From Haemonchus contortus (Eukaryota; Nematoda; Chromadorea; Rhabditida; Trichostrongylidae): a stretch of 64,000 nt of DNA. The position numbers were made by a program, and so were the translations under genes. The notes under the pieces are model-generated. The model did not search any database. It was not told the origin of the DNA and saw nothing but the letters and a program-made list of their open reading frames with translations. Positions 47,672-58,509 of this stretch are shown here, piece after piece. Location: NCBI GenBank assembly GCA_000469685.2, contig LS997565.1:5963005-6027004 (forward strand), read 5' to 3'. Position 1 is the first letter of the stretch, and each line of letters starts with the position of its first letter.

Positions 47672-48354
47672 TAAATTGACGTGGAAGTAAGCGTCAATAT
47701 TAACTGTTACGAAATATTATTTTGTTCATGACGTGCCCTTCACTACAAGGAAAGAATCCATTCGATTGGATGATTATCTGAGAACGGTTATATCATTAAT
47801 GGTCATATCATATCATCATAGGATGCATCACAGACGCTCTAGAACATGGCAGTTCTAAACTTAGCATTGCTTTGGTAGTAAAAAAAGAACTACTTTCAGT
47901 GACAACATAGAAGATTAGGATATCATGAAATTTGCGGACTCTTCCGTCAATTCCTCTACTAGGCTCTTGATACTTGTCATCAGAGAATGTAGCAATTTCG
48001 GCGAGCTGTGATGTTGGAGAGCCCTCGAATGGCAAACTGTTTGAAAATTCATCAACTTTTGGAAAACTCAGTAATTCACAACAGACCACCTCAGCATGTT
48101 TTTTTGCAAATTACAAAAAGCGATCGAAAGACTAGGGTAGAACGAATTTCCACTCGTGACTTTTTTCAGTGAAGGGGCTCGAAAAATTTCGATATATCGG
48201 ATCTCCCCTTGGATCGGACCAATTAATTCATCTCGGCTTCACAACATAAGGTTCACGTGGATACTACTACTTGCATGGCTTTACTACTGAGACGATTTTT
48301 CCTAATTGCAAGGTCAGCGATATTTTCATTTTTTGCATTTCATTTGCAGTCAAC

Positions 48355-49110
48355 ACTGTGCTTGTACACTTAAGGCATGCATAGAGGAACAAAAGTGAGT
48401 CGGGGAGTTCGGCAGGGCAGCAGTAGACATGGAGGAATCGGGAATGAAAGTCGCGACCGTTTCAAGTTGCGAAGACTTAACAGTAGACGAGTTTCTTCGA
48501 CTATTTAACGCTATCAGGTCAGGAACTCTGTTTGCAATGCTGAGAGAACGAGAAGCGTCGATGTATTTCATCAGCCCAGGACGGACGGATCATACGTCGG
48601 TCTAAGGCTGGCACCCGCCTCACTTCGGTTGACAGTGCCGCTGAATTCAGCGTTAGCGTTGTCACAGATCTTAGTCGGCGTGCTGTAGACCTAAACAGTG
48701 CTGGTATTTATGGGAGGCGTCCATACAAAACCACTCATCATTCCGAAAAAAAACAGAGTTAGAGTGGAGCTTGCTCGCCGTCACCTCGACTGGATCTCGA
48801 TGGATTGCAGTAGAGTTTTTCTTTACAGACGAGAACACGTCTCGTTCAGATCAGTCAATCAATCAGGGAATCAGATTTATGGAGTAGCCAAGCCAGTCAC
48901 CGGGTCTGAATCCTGTAGAGCACAAAAGGGCAAAGCTTGAGAGGCATTGTTCAAACGAGCTTTGCAGAAAAAGTGGAGAAAAATTCGTTCAATCAGTGAA
49001 GAAGTTAAGCGAATATTAATGTTTTTGGTGTTTTTAATGTTGTTTTGTTTTTTCAGGTTGATGCTATATGTGTTTCTAAAGCAAAATTTCACCAACGTAC
49101 AGTTAACAAT
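48355..49110 (+). mobile_element. Tc1-like transposase relic
   Basis: Across shifted frames the plus strand reads ISSAQDGRIIRRSKAGTRLT, SRRAVDLNSAGIYGRRP, then KPLIIPKKNRVRVELARRHLDW. This is the HTH-to-linker part of a Tc1-family transposase. At least one frameshift (about 48,725) and several stops follow. No clear terminal repeats were identified. Confidence 0.7.
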
Positions 49111-49400
49111 AGTAAACTGCATGATTGATAACGGGAAGAGTTCGAGATATATTTTTGATTATAATACTAAGATTTTCTGTGGTTTTGTTCAGTATCAAGA
49201 ACGTTACGATTGGAAAAGCATTTCATCGAAGACTTTGGACCGTTACCGGTGTCACAGAGAATGTTCAATGAAAGCGACAATGACAGAACGACGTTCCCAA
49301 TAGACCGCGAACTTTTTCCCCTAGCAATACAGAGAATTTCATCATTCAAAAATTTTGTTCATAATAGGAGGGTGCTCAGTTCACTAAAATCCCTTAATTA

Positions 49401-49497
49401 TGTGACACGTAGCGAAATGTGGACCTTTTCTTGTAATGACAACCCTTGCTTTGCTTTGTTTCGTTTTGCAAGCGATTGAGTATGATGCGTATATAAG
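49401..49497 (+). promoter_or_regulatory. Former core promoter of gene D
   Basis: TGTGACACGTAGCGAAAT (49401-49418), TTCTTGTAATG, then TATATAAG at 49490-49497, 35-42 bp before the ATG. It is conserved with A, B and C although the gene body is broken. Confidence 0.55.
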
Positions 49498-49930
49498 TCG
49501 AAGACATCGCTGTAGCGACAACATCTCACAATGTTAGTCAAAGCTCCCCTGTTGTTTTTCCTTACAGTTATGGTGAGTAGTAATTTTTGATGACTTCATC
49601 TTTCTCGTCTAATCGTTTTATCCCGCATAAGCATTTGATAATGGGATATATCAAGGTGCACAATGCGCCGGTATCGTCATTCGAGTGTCCGTTCTCACAG
49701 AATTCAATGACTGAAGGCCCAAGCCCAGAAGAAAGCACACAAACATCCGCAGCCTCCTCTACTATGAACACCGGTCTGTTTATTGAAGCAAAATTTTTTT
49801 AAAGAATTTTCAAGGATCTGGGCTAAGCAGAATATATCGTTAGAAGAGTGAGCTTTATTTCTTCAGCCTCGTACTTCAAGAATTCACCTTCTCTACCCTT
49901 TTGTGTGTCCCACAGTAAAGAACACCGTTA

Positions 49931-50570
49931 TCACCTATCACTTGTCCCCCCGTTCAACATCGATTTCCTCGAGCAGGCGCCAACGCCTCCTTGCGTCCCT
50001 GCCGCGTATAAGAGTAATCCAGTGGATCGTCCTCTCTCGAAGAACATGGAGCAAAGCATTCCTTTCATACAGAACATTCGTGAAGAAGTCTGACCGTCGT
50101 GCTGGTGGACGTGCTGGTTTTCTTTGGCGCCTCGAGAGTTCCTGTCAGTAACCGCCCTGGTCCAACGTGTGCCCAGCCCACCTGAATTTCTAGCGTGAGC
50201 AGCGACATCCCTGATCTTCATTCGTGGCGGAGCCCGGAACTTCGGACTGTTCTGCACTTTCGTGAGTAGGGAAATTCCCAGCACGATTCTTACCACAGCG
50301 CTTTAAGTGAGCTGACTTCATGTTCGTCCTCCTCTTGTAAAGGCCAAGCTCAAGAGATGCCTGTCAAAGCAGGAAGGCTAGTGTTGAAAAGGTGGGTGCC
50401 GAGTCAAACTGTTTTTGGTCTTCTTCACAATGAACGTCGTTCTGTGAGGTTAGGTCGCAAGCAGATCCTCCGACGTGAGGTGTCACATTCGGCCAGCATT
50501 CCTTTTGCCTGCTCTATATTTGGTGTTGTAAGCACGATGTCGTCTGGAAGGCGATGGTGACTCGAACAGC
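49931..50570 (-). mobile_element. RTE-type non-LTR retrotransposon relic
   Basis: On the minus strand, 50570 to 50450 reads PDDIVLTTPNIEQAKGMLAE (the Asp-Asp box region of a reverse transcriptase). After losses, 50296-49931 reads VRIVLGISLLTKVQNSPKFR, KIRDVAAHARNS and TRWTRAVTDRNSRGAKEN, which match the C-terminal part of RTE-clade proteins. It is frameshifted and deleted. It lies in antisense within the second intron of pseudogene D. Confidence 0.8.
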
Positions 50571-52420
50571 GGTCTTAAATTTCACTGCCAAATGACGCAT
50601 GACGTTCGCTGAAAATTTGGGTCAGAGAAGCTCGGGTTTCGCCGAACATCTCTCTTCGCGTTGCAATGAGTTCCCGAGTTGAGTTCCTGAGTTGAAGTTC
50701 ATGGGTTAAAGACAGCAGGCGAATCGCCGCATAGTTGCCAGCATCATTTGGACCTCCCTTGCTTGTTACATAGCAACATAGTCTTGTTAGTTTCCACGAC
50801 GTGGGCTCTTTGCGTTCCGACAGATACCGCGTGAAGAATCAAGATTTCGACGAAAACTGGGGGAGATCAATTCGACATTCGTCTTTTTTGATTTAATCGA
50901 GTCGGGAGTGGGCGGGTTACATGGCTTTCGGAATAAACAACATATTCACGCCGCCGAAGGTAATCGGTAAGCGGGTAGACGTGGCTCTTAGGGTTCTCCG
51001 AGTAGAAGTTGAGGGCGATTCTCGCTTTCACGCTGGCTCATCGGCTCGGGAATCTTCGAAGTGAGCCATTTCTTGGCAGCATATCAACTGCGCTTTCAAA
51101 GCAGTATCGTAAAGATCGTATTGGTTGTATTCTTCATCAATCTTGCCCTCATAAAATTCTCTTCCATAAACTCACTAATATGAGATTCTGGTGGACGACC
51201 GTTTTCGGGGCTTGATATCGGCGGCTGTCTAGGCTGCGGCTAAATTAAAAATTTCCATGACGCTCTTACTTTCTTTGGAAACCACAACAGTCCCTTGAAC
51301 ACTACAGTCACTTTCGTATGATATGAGAACATTATCTCTCCCTTAAAGCCTGATTATCACTATCTTTAATTCATTTGAACTCCCTTGGGGTCCAGTCTCC
51401 AATCGCCCCTTGCCCGAACCTGTTGCTTCGACCCCTTTGCTGCTTAGAAAACACTTTTTCTTATTCTTTTGGGTGTCGCCGAGTGAGCGATGCGCCCCAT
51501 ATTAAAGAATCTGGTAGTATCTTATCTAACCTATCCTGGTTGCGTCTGGTTTTTTCAATGATCCCGAGATTTGAGCAAATGTTCCTGACAATTCTACCCA
51601 ACTTCGATCCTTGCGCTTTGGAAGTTACTTCAAACTTTGGAGAACGAGGACGATTTGTACCACTCACTTATATACATACCTGCTCATCCCGGGAGACGGG
51701 CAGTAGAAACGGTATTGTGTAATCGATCCGCCGCAAGCGGCTGTCGCGGACCATTTGCTTCGTTATAACAGTTCTAGCGTTCTTCATACAGCTCAATCGC
51801 TATGCGATTATTGCTTATGGCATGATTCTATCGTTATTTGTTTTGTTTCTGAATCTCTAACTCGCTGCAGCATTATGCTACATTCCTTCGCGCACTGCGT
51901 CGCCTCGCCGCGACAATTTCGTTCCTACTGCACCGCACCCGCTCATCCCCCACATAGCCTCGCCACCAATAGGCTTAATGATTTCCCAACTGTCACAGAA
52001 GGAGATTCACTGTCATCAGAGTAAATCTTGCCTTAGTTGTTATATTTATTACAGTTTCTAATTTCATATTCCACAAACCAACTAATCCATTCAGCAAGTG
52101 AAGCTATGAGCAATAGCAGCACCGGAACGAGCATGGAGACAGAAACTGCTAATTTAAAGAGCGAAATTTTGAAGCTAGGGCACTTTGTAAACAGCCAACT
52201 GCAATGTGTTCCAAGCCTAGAGTAAACTTTCTAGTTTTTTTCCTCCCTGTGCCCTGCAAATGAAAATATTTTGCGTAGGCGCCAACATTACGAGTAACAT
52301 CAGCGACTATGTAATTACAGTTATGTAAACTGAAGGCAGATTTTTGAAAAGCGCAAAACATCTTCCACTCATGAACACCTCACTCGGAAGCTCACACGTT
52401 TGCAATTAGACCCTCCTGAC
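50571..52420. other. Gene D intron sequence, nothing recognised
   Basis: Open frames such as 51375-51722 (plus) have no domain and no splice partners. A short Ser-rich stretch at about 52095-52155 (ASEAMSNSSTGTSMETETAN) looks like a decayed stalk exon without a good donor. Another starts at 52428. Confidence 0.4.
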
Positions 52421-52576
52421 GGTCTAGAAATGAGTAGGAGCTCAACAACAACTGAACGCGTGAGCAGCAGTAGCACATTCACCATAAAAAGTCAAGTTCT
52501 CTATAATGTCCACCATTCGAACATGCATTCCTCCTAACCTCGAATCATTTACATCTCAAACAACTTCGTGTCCCAG

Positions 52577-52669
52577 AAATGACCGAGAGCACTCCAACAA
52601 CTGGAAGCACGAGCAGCAGCACAGAGAAGAGTAGCGAGCCAAGTACTGCCCCCACCACTACGAGCTCTG
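52577..52669 (+). other. Single unamplified Ser/Thr exon of gene D
   Basis: It follows TCCCAG, encodes EMTESTPTTGSTSSSTEKSS and ten or so further Ser/Thr-rich residues, and ends TCTG before GTGAGT. It is 93 nt and phase 1-1, the same size as the units of A and B, and probably shows the pre-amplification state. Confidence 0.8.
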
Positions 52670-53468
52670 GTGAGTATGACAAGGAATTTTCTCAAGTACT
52701 CCTCAATTAAAGCGCTCCTATCCTCTCAGTTATAGTCGATAATACTTCACCCCTCTTACTGCTAGAGAAACGAGCAAAAGCGTCTCACTACCTTGATGCA
52801 ACATCACAGAGGAGATAACGAGACAAATACGGTTCGCAGTAATATAACCTCCGATTGAAGTTTTTATAGTCAATCTTCCCAAGTAACCCAATATTCAAGT
52901 GCCTTTTCTTTCAATCATAGCTCGAGGTTACTTCCACTGTCCGATGCTTTGAAAATCAACCAAAGTTTATCAATTTAAAGAACAAGCAGGAGCAACGCAG
53001 AGGCGAGTACAGAGTCAACAACTCATACATCTGGTAGAAACTCTGTATAGTAAGGGTGGTCATATTTACATGAGCGCAACCTATTTTACTTGCTGTTTGG
53101 CCGCTTATTGTTCTAAATTAGAAGTCAACTAGACCATCAGTACAGGTTTTCTCTGACAATTTCAAAGAGGAGCAATGGAGGTCATTTGAAGCGCAGGATT
53201 GCTTCAACTATTCCACATAAGTAGCCTCTTGGGCTCCACTCGAGAGAACTACCTGTAATTCTAGTGTGGACAAAAATGGAGGCATTTTGCTTCTGAAGAT
53301 TGGAACGCCCTTCTAACCTAAAGATTTCCGTCAGGGAAGAGAAGTGCAGGTGAGTGCCAGCTCCTATCATCATCAGCAGCAGCAATGCAAATACAGGATT
53401 TCGCCTTCTTTTCAAGCTTCTAGTTAGAAGAGTTTCTAAATTCAACGTGGATGAAGCTGTAGATGTTA

Positions 53469-53488
53469 GGGGGGGGGGGGGGGGGGGG
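53469..53488 (+). repeat. G homopolymer (20 nt)
   Basis: A run of 20 G inside an intron of gene D. Frames crossing it encode only poly-Gly or poly-Pro and are not credible. Confidence 0.8.
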
Positions 53489-54079
53489 AAAGGTGGAGGT
53501 GCGACCTTCCTCTTTCAAAAATAAAAAGCGTTTGCCTTGCGCTTCTGCTAAATCGACGACACTATCGACACTTGCCCTAGAAATTTCCTCCAAAACATCT
53601 GTACAGAGCTGGATGATGACGAAGTTGAGACTTGTTGAGGACTGGCCCACACTTCATGATTCTATACCCAGCCACGGATGAACAAGAATTGAAAGAGATT
53701 TGAAAGACAAGCCTAGATGAACGGTTAATCACTCAAACATGCATGCTTTGAATCGGTTGAATCAGAAGCAGTTTACCTATTCTGTCACTTCAAAAATGGG
53801 CACGAGTAGTCCCGCAACTGAAGGCATGAGTACCAGCACTACGGAGGCGAGCACAGAAACAACATAGACATACTTTACAGTGGACCCTACCTAGTTTGTA
53901 TTTCGAGAAGCACATTTCCCGAGCATCCATGTACTCAATTATGTGTATATTTTTGTAAATCATAACCTGTTGTGCTCCTTTCCACGTATTATTACAGGTA
54001 CTACAATCCCGAAGGCAATGACTGAAGCGTTCAGGAATAAAACAATAATAGCACACAATTATCGCAGGTAATGTATGGT

Positions 54080-54941
54080 TTTGTAGAAGAATGTTCTGAT
54101 GGAATCGACGGTCGGATCGCCCGGTTAACGCTTTCCCCCTTTTCGTGTTTGAAGGCACAGTTCACGTTCAAAACGGTTTCTGGTCTCTCCCTCCGATAAA
54201 CCTGTCACCCCTGGGATAGCCTAGGGGATGTTGTTGTGCGGAAAACAGATAAATAAGACGCTATAAAGACCTTAGGACCGGCTAAGCCGTAGAGGGACGA
54301 GTACATAAGCGTTGTAAGACCTGTGAAGGTTGCACCATTCGCACCTGGACCCATACCTTGCACGCAGGCACCTTACTGCAGCCAGCTGTATGCAATGGTG
54401 CGCACATTTGAGCAGCTCGTCCAAATACCTCTTCCATGCAACTTCTGTCATTACATTCTCGTCCAATCTCTATTTCAACTTCTTTTTTGAAGCCCTTTTC
54501 TGAATACGCTGATTTCCGCGTTTTCTTCGCTACTTTTGTACTAAACTTGACTATTACTTCAATCTTTCGTCTTAAACCAAACACTCAAAATCATCGTGAG
54601 CTGTCTTTTCAACTTACCCTGTCGCCTACATACCTTTCGATTTTGGGTGCTTTAGTGAGGAGAGATTTCCGATCACTTACTTACTCACTTACTTCGACTT
54701 GGCTATGCACTTTTACTCAATTAACCCTCATCCAGCTCACCCTCGGTCCTCACTTCTGTCGTCTACCGAAATCCCTGCGCTGCACCCCTCAAGAATTCAA
54801 GCACTCCAGGTTCGAACCGCCTGCATCCCATCCAAATTTTAATGCCATAGGTCCAGGGGATTTCAGGTCAGAAAGACATGCATAGATACATACACACACC
54901 GACGAATCAACGGACGCATTAGCGCACTATATATAGAAGGA
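54080..54941. mobile_element. Non-coding insertion in gene D intron
   Basis: The intron between the first two CAP exons is 73-99 bp in A, B and C (21708-21780 in A) but 882 bp here. The added sequence starts with GATCGCCCGGTTAACGC-like text and ends with an ACATACACACACCGACGAAT stretch and AGCGCACTATATATAGAAGG. That ending resembles the one after the microsatellite at 9313. A CCCGGCTAACGCC phrase recurs at about 57,228. The family is not identified. Confidence 0.6.
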
Positions 54942-56136
54942 TGTTTCAGAGCACGGCTTGCACAAGGTTTTGTCAAGGACAAAAATGGAAATGACATGCC
55001 ATCGGCAAGCAACATGTTGATGATGGTACTGGAGTTTGGATTCTATGTTTCCTACTTGAAAAATGCGCATTATTTACCTGGAAGGCCACAAGAAACTCAC
55101 ATCCATTTCATGAAATCGTCGAAAAGGCAAAACTAGTTTACCGACATAGATAACAAACAGGAGCTCATGCAAGAATCGCTGAAGTCATGGTGCTCATTGC
55201 GGTCACATTATATAGCTCCTTTTTGAATACGTTGAGCATTCCTGCGCACTACCTTCACTGACCGAAAACAAAAGGGCTACTGCTTAGCAGGGGTTATATC
55301 CGTTTCTGCGAAAAAAACACAGCTCTTCAAAGACCAGTGGGTTTAGATTGGTTTGTTTGCAGCAGTACAGCCCTAACCTCGAGCTCACTGCCATTTCATA
55401 CGCGACTAGATGTTCTTCCGAACCTATCCAAGGTCAACCCTATACTCAAATGGTGGAAAACATGTATATGGTTCCGAAAAGTGAAGCCCAGAACCCCGAA
55501 AAAGAACCATTGTGGTAAGTTGAATTTGTCCTTTTAAAAACTCGTTCCTCAATGGTCTTATCCATGTCCAGGCTATAGAACATTGGTGGAGTCAAATAAG
55601 AGTGGTTGGCGGTGTCGAAGACCTAACATTTACTCGAAATGACATAAACGAGCCGATCTCCTGGTTCACCAGGGTACGACTTTTGTTCTTTTTCTACGGA
55701 ATTTCCTTGTGGTCAGTATGACTCCTGCCTACTTATTGTAAATTTACAAATGGCCTGAGCAACCACCGGGCAATTTGGATGTGGAGTCGTTTCATGTGAA
55801 AATAACCAGTGGTCTGCTGTGTGTCGCTACTCCCCGGGTACGTTTATCTGAACTTGATCAAACCCGCGACCGTGAAAAAAAAATTAGAGGCTATTGCTTG
55901 GATCCTAGATATTTCATCGACACCATTCTGCCGAATATTCGGTTTGATGACCAATTAAGAGGGGACTAATCCCTAACAGAGATGATTGGTTCAAACAGAA
56001 ATAATTATTACTTTTCAGAGGAAATAGGATCAATGAACAGATCTATGAGAAAGGAACGCCGTGTTCTAATTGCCCTACCGCCTACAGCCTGTGTAACACC
56101 GACAAACTTTGTGCTCCTCCCGGTACAGCGACATAG

Positions 56137-57930
56137 GACGTCACCTATTGTATTCATTAGCTTGGAATGCTGTCAATAAACACTTCGGCATCGTTGACTG
56201 TTCGATGAAACTGAACCAGCACTTCGTATTGTTTTCAATGGGCAGTTTTGAAGCGAATTCGGTCGTCATTCTTTTCTGTAGCACCCAAGTCACACATATC
56301 CCATCATGTGGAATTCACAGAATAAGTAGAAAGTACTGGATCTAATTTTCTCTGCCACTACGCAAATTACGAAAATTACTACGAGTATCCGGTGGTAATA
56401 ATACTATCCAAGTGGCTACTTACATGCACTGACTGAGCTCGCCCAAGAGTAGGATTGAGCCCGACCCGTACTCGAGTTACCAAACTGACTACAATAAGGT
56501 AATAATCAATCCGGAAGACACACGAATGCCTAACTGTTCAGAGCTCTTCAATGAAACGCGTCAATTCTTCCTTAACGCTATTTCGAGAACTGGTGGATGA
56601 TTACTTTTATGTACTTTTATAGAAGATTACTGCAATTCCTATTTGCGCGTTACTTTTTCCCAACAGTTATCAGTTCTAGGTACATTTTCTCGGTTGACGA
56701 TGACACGTCATAGATTGCCAGAGTAGATGAATAAATAAAAATACAAATAAATAAATAACGACGCACATACCCCACCAAAGAAAATACGTAAATAAACAAA
56801 TAGATAAATCATCTCAATTGATCGTGTATCAGACTACACAAACTCTCTTTTTGTACCAGTACCGCCTATTGTTTCCAAAGATGACAAGATAAACGTACTC
56901 AGCAGTAATTCGGCAATTTTTCCTAGCTCTGCTGAGAAGCTCGGCTCAAATTCGCAATATGCTCCACATGTTCAAGGGATGTTGGAACTTGCTAGCCGAT
57001 AATTTCCTGCTCATCCTACTACAAAGTGACTTTCCTTCACACCGACCCACTTTGTTGCGTTCGACAGTAATATTCGGTATTTATAAGGGGCTGCTACTCG
57101 GTGAATTTGGATTGAACCTAGGTCTGATAGATGGGCTTCATTACGGATTTAAATCCATATAGATTTATTGTGTTCACCATATTCTCGAATTGGAATTTGC
57201 CAGTTATTGATAGACCAGTCGGGCCGCCCGGCTAACGCCAGGCTTCCCTCCTTCTTATGAGTTCGCCCGGCTACGCCGGGCTCTCCTTTTCCCTGTGCGA
57301 AATTTATACGTAAATAACACTTCGGGTTCACCTTTTGCTTTGAAAGCTCTACACCATCAGTATTAGCTCCGAATTAGGAGCGATTCTTTCTGTAAGACAA
57401 TCTCGCTGTGTCCGAAAGAACATCGTTTAATATCGCAAAGGCGATTATTGCCCAAAAAATATCGAATTGTGAAATTCCCCCTTTTTAATATGTTATTTCG
57501 CTTTTTCGCTGAGCGAGAGTATAGACTATCTACTGCATTCAAAGATGTACCTCCTTTTCTCCACAGATACATCATTAAATGTGAATCCAACATTATTACC
57601 GGTCGGATGAATTTTGCTAAGAATGATATCAAAGCAAAAGAAACCGTGATCTTTTACTTAATCGCAAACTCTGCTGGGTAGCGGTCGTAATCTAATAGCA
57701 AGAAGTGAACCGAATTCATCTCTTTATGATCACACCACTTAACCTTCTTGTCGAATGAAACATATCAAAAAGTCAAAGCTAGAATGTAAATAACAAAGGC
57801 GCTAGGAGGCGATTGGTGGGTGGATCTTCTTCTTTAAGGCCTCTTCTATTGTCGCTGTTTCCATCGTGCCTCCTTCTATTGAATGCTCTCCAAGTTCACG
57901 GGATCAGGATTTCTACTCATTTATTCCGTG
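56137..57930. other. 3' flank of gene D, no gene seen
   Basis: AATAAA at 56175, a family flank motif near 56405, an A/T-rich AAATAAATAAA tract near 56,740, and a small GCCCGGCTACGCCGGGC palindrome near 57,265. Overlapping short frames at 57363-57681 on both strands carry no domain. Confidence 0.45.
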
Positions 57931-57959
57931 AAATCCTGTTCTTTGAGGGCGTAGTTCGG

Positions 57960-58470
57960 CCCTACTACTCACCATAAGTGTTCCCACACTGCCTCCTACC
58001 AAGTTCGAACGCCCTAGAGACAAACTGAAAGTTTTGGCGAAAACTTCGCCTTCTATAAGCGGGGTCCGGTCCTGCCATCTACGATAAGTGTTCCCGTCCC
58101 GTCGCCTGTGCTCCTACCAAATTTAACCCTCTAGGTCCACGGGGACATGAGTTATGAATTTGCGGCCCAAAGTTTCTAACGCGCACGCCGCGCTCCTTGT
58201 GAACGGAGTCCGGTCCTGCCACTTACCGTAGGAATTCCCATCCTGTCCCCCTTACTCCTAGCAAAGTTGAACGCTTTAGGTCCACGGGGACATGAGTTAT
58301 GAATTTGCGGCCCAAAGCTTCTAACGCGCACGGTGCGCTCCCTGTGGACGGAGTCCGGTCCTGCCACTTACCGTAGGTGTTCCCATCCTGTCTCCCTTAC
58401 TCCTACCAAATTTGAACGTTCTAGGTCCACGGAGACAGGAGTTATGAATTTCCGGTCAAACACACACACC
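57960..58470. repeat. 145-bp tandem repeat with CA-rich tail
   Basis: GTCCACGGGGACATGAGTTA lies at 58135 and 58280, with a variant at 58425, giving a 145-bp period. An earlier diverged unit starts near 57,990. Units contain GGAGTCCGGTCCTGCCACTTAC. The array is followed by an ACACACAC-rich tract to about 58505. Confidence 0.8.
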
Positions 58471-58509
58471 GAAACACACACACAAACACACACACAAACA
58501 CACCGACAT

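Larger units (their letters stand above)
49532..56136 (+). pseudogene. Gene D: CAP-domain paralogue, inactivated
   Basis: Recognisable exons: 49532-49573 (MLVKAPLLFFLTVM), 49656-49773, one clear Ser/Thr exon 52577-52669, a linker remnant at about 53795-53875, and CAP exons 53998-54067, 54950-55025, 55363-55514, 55572-55673, 55750-55837 and 56019-56136. Lesions: the linker remnant runs into TAG; the first CAP exon lost the Ile-Cys-Pro segment; LYNC became QYSP; the third CAP exon is one base short of frame; the next-to-last CAP exon has AA instead of AG before it, a TGA at its third codon and one base missing at its end. The last exon still reads to CAPPGTAT. An RTE relic lies in the second intron, and an 0.87-kb insertion in the intron 54068-54949. 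AATAAA at 56175-56180. Confidence 0.85.

Noticed and set aside
54809..54818. Possible tRNA B box (GGTTCGAACC)
   Set aside because: No A box, anticodon arm or acceptor stem can be drawn around it; it lies inside the insertion in gene D.
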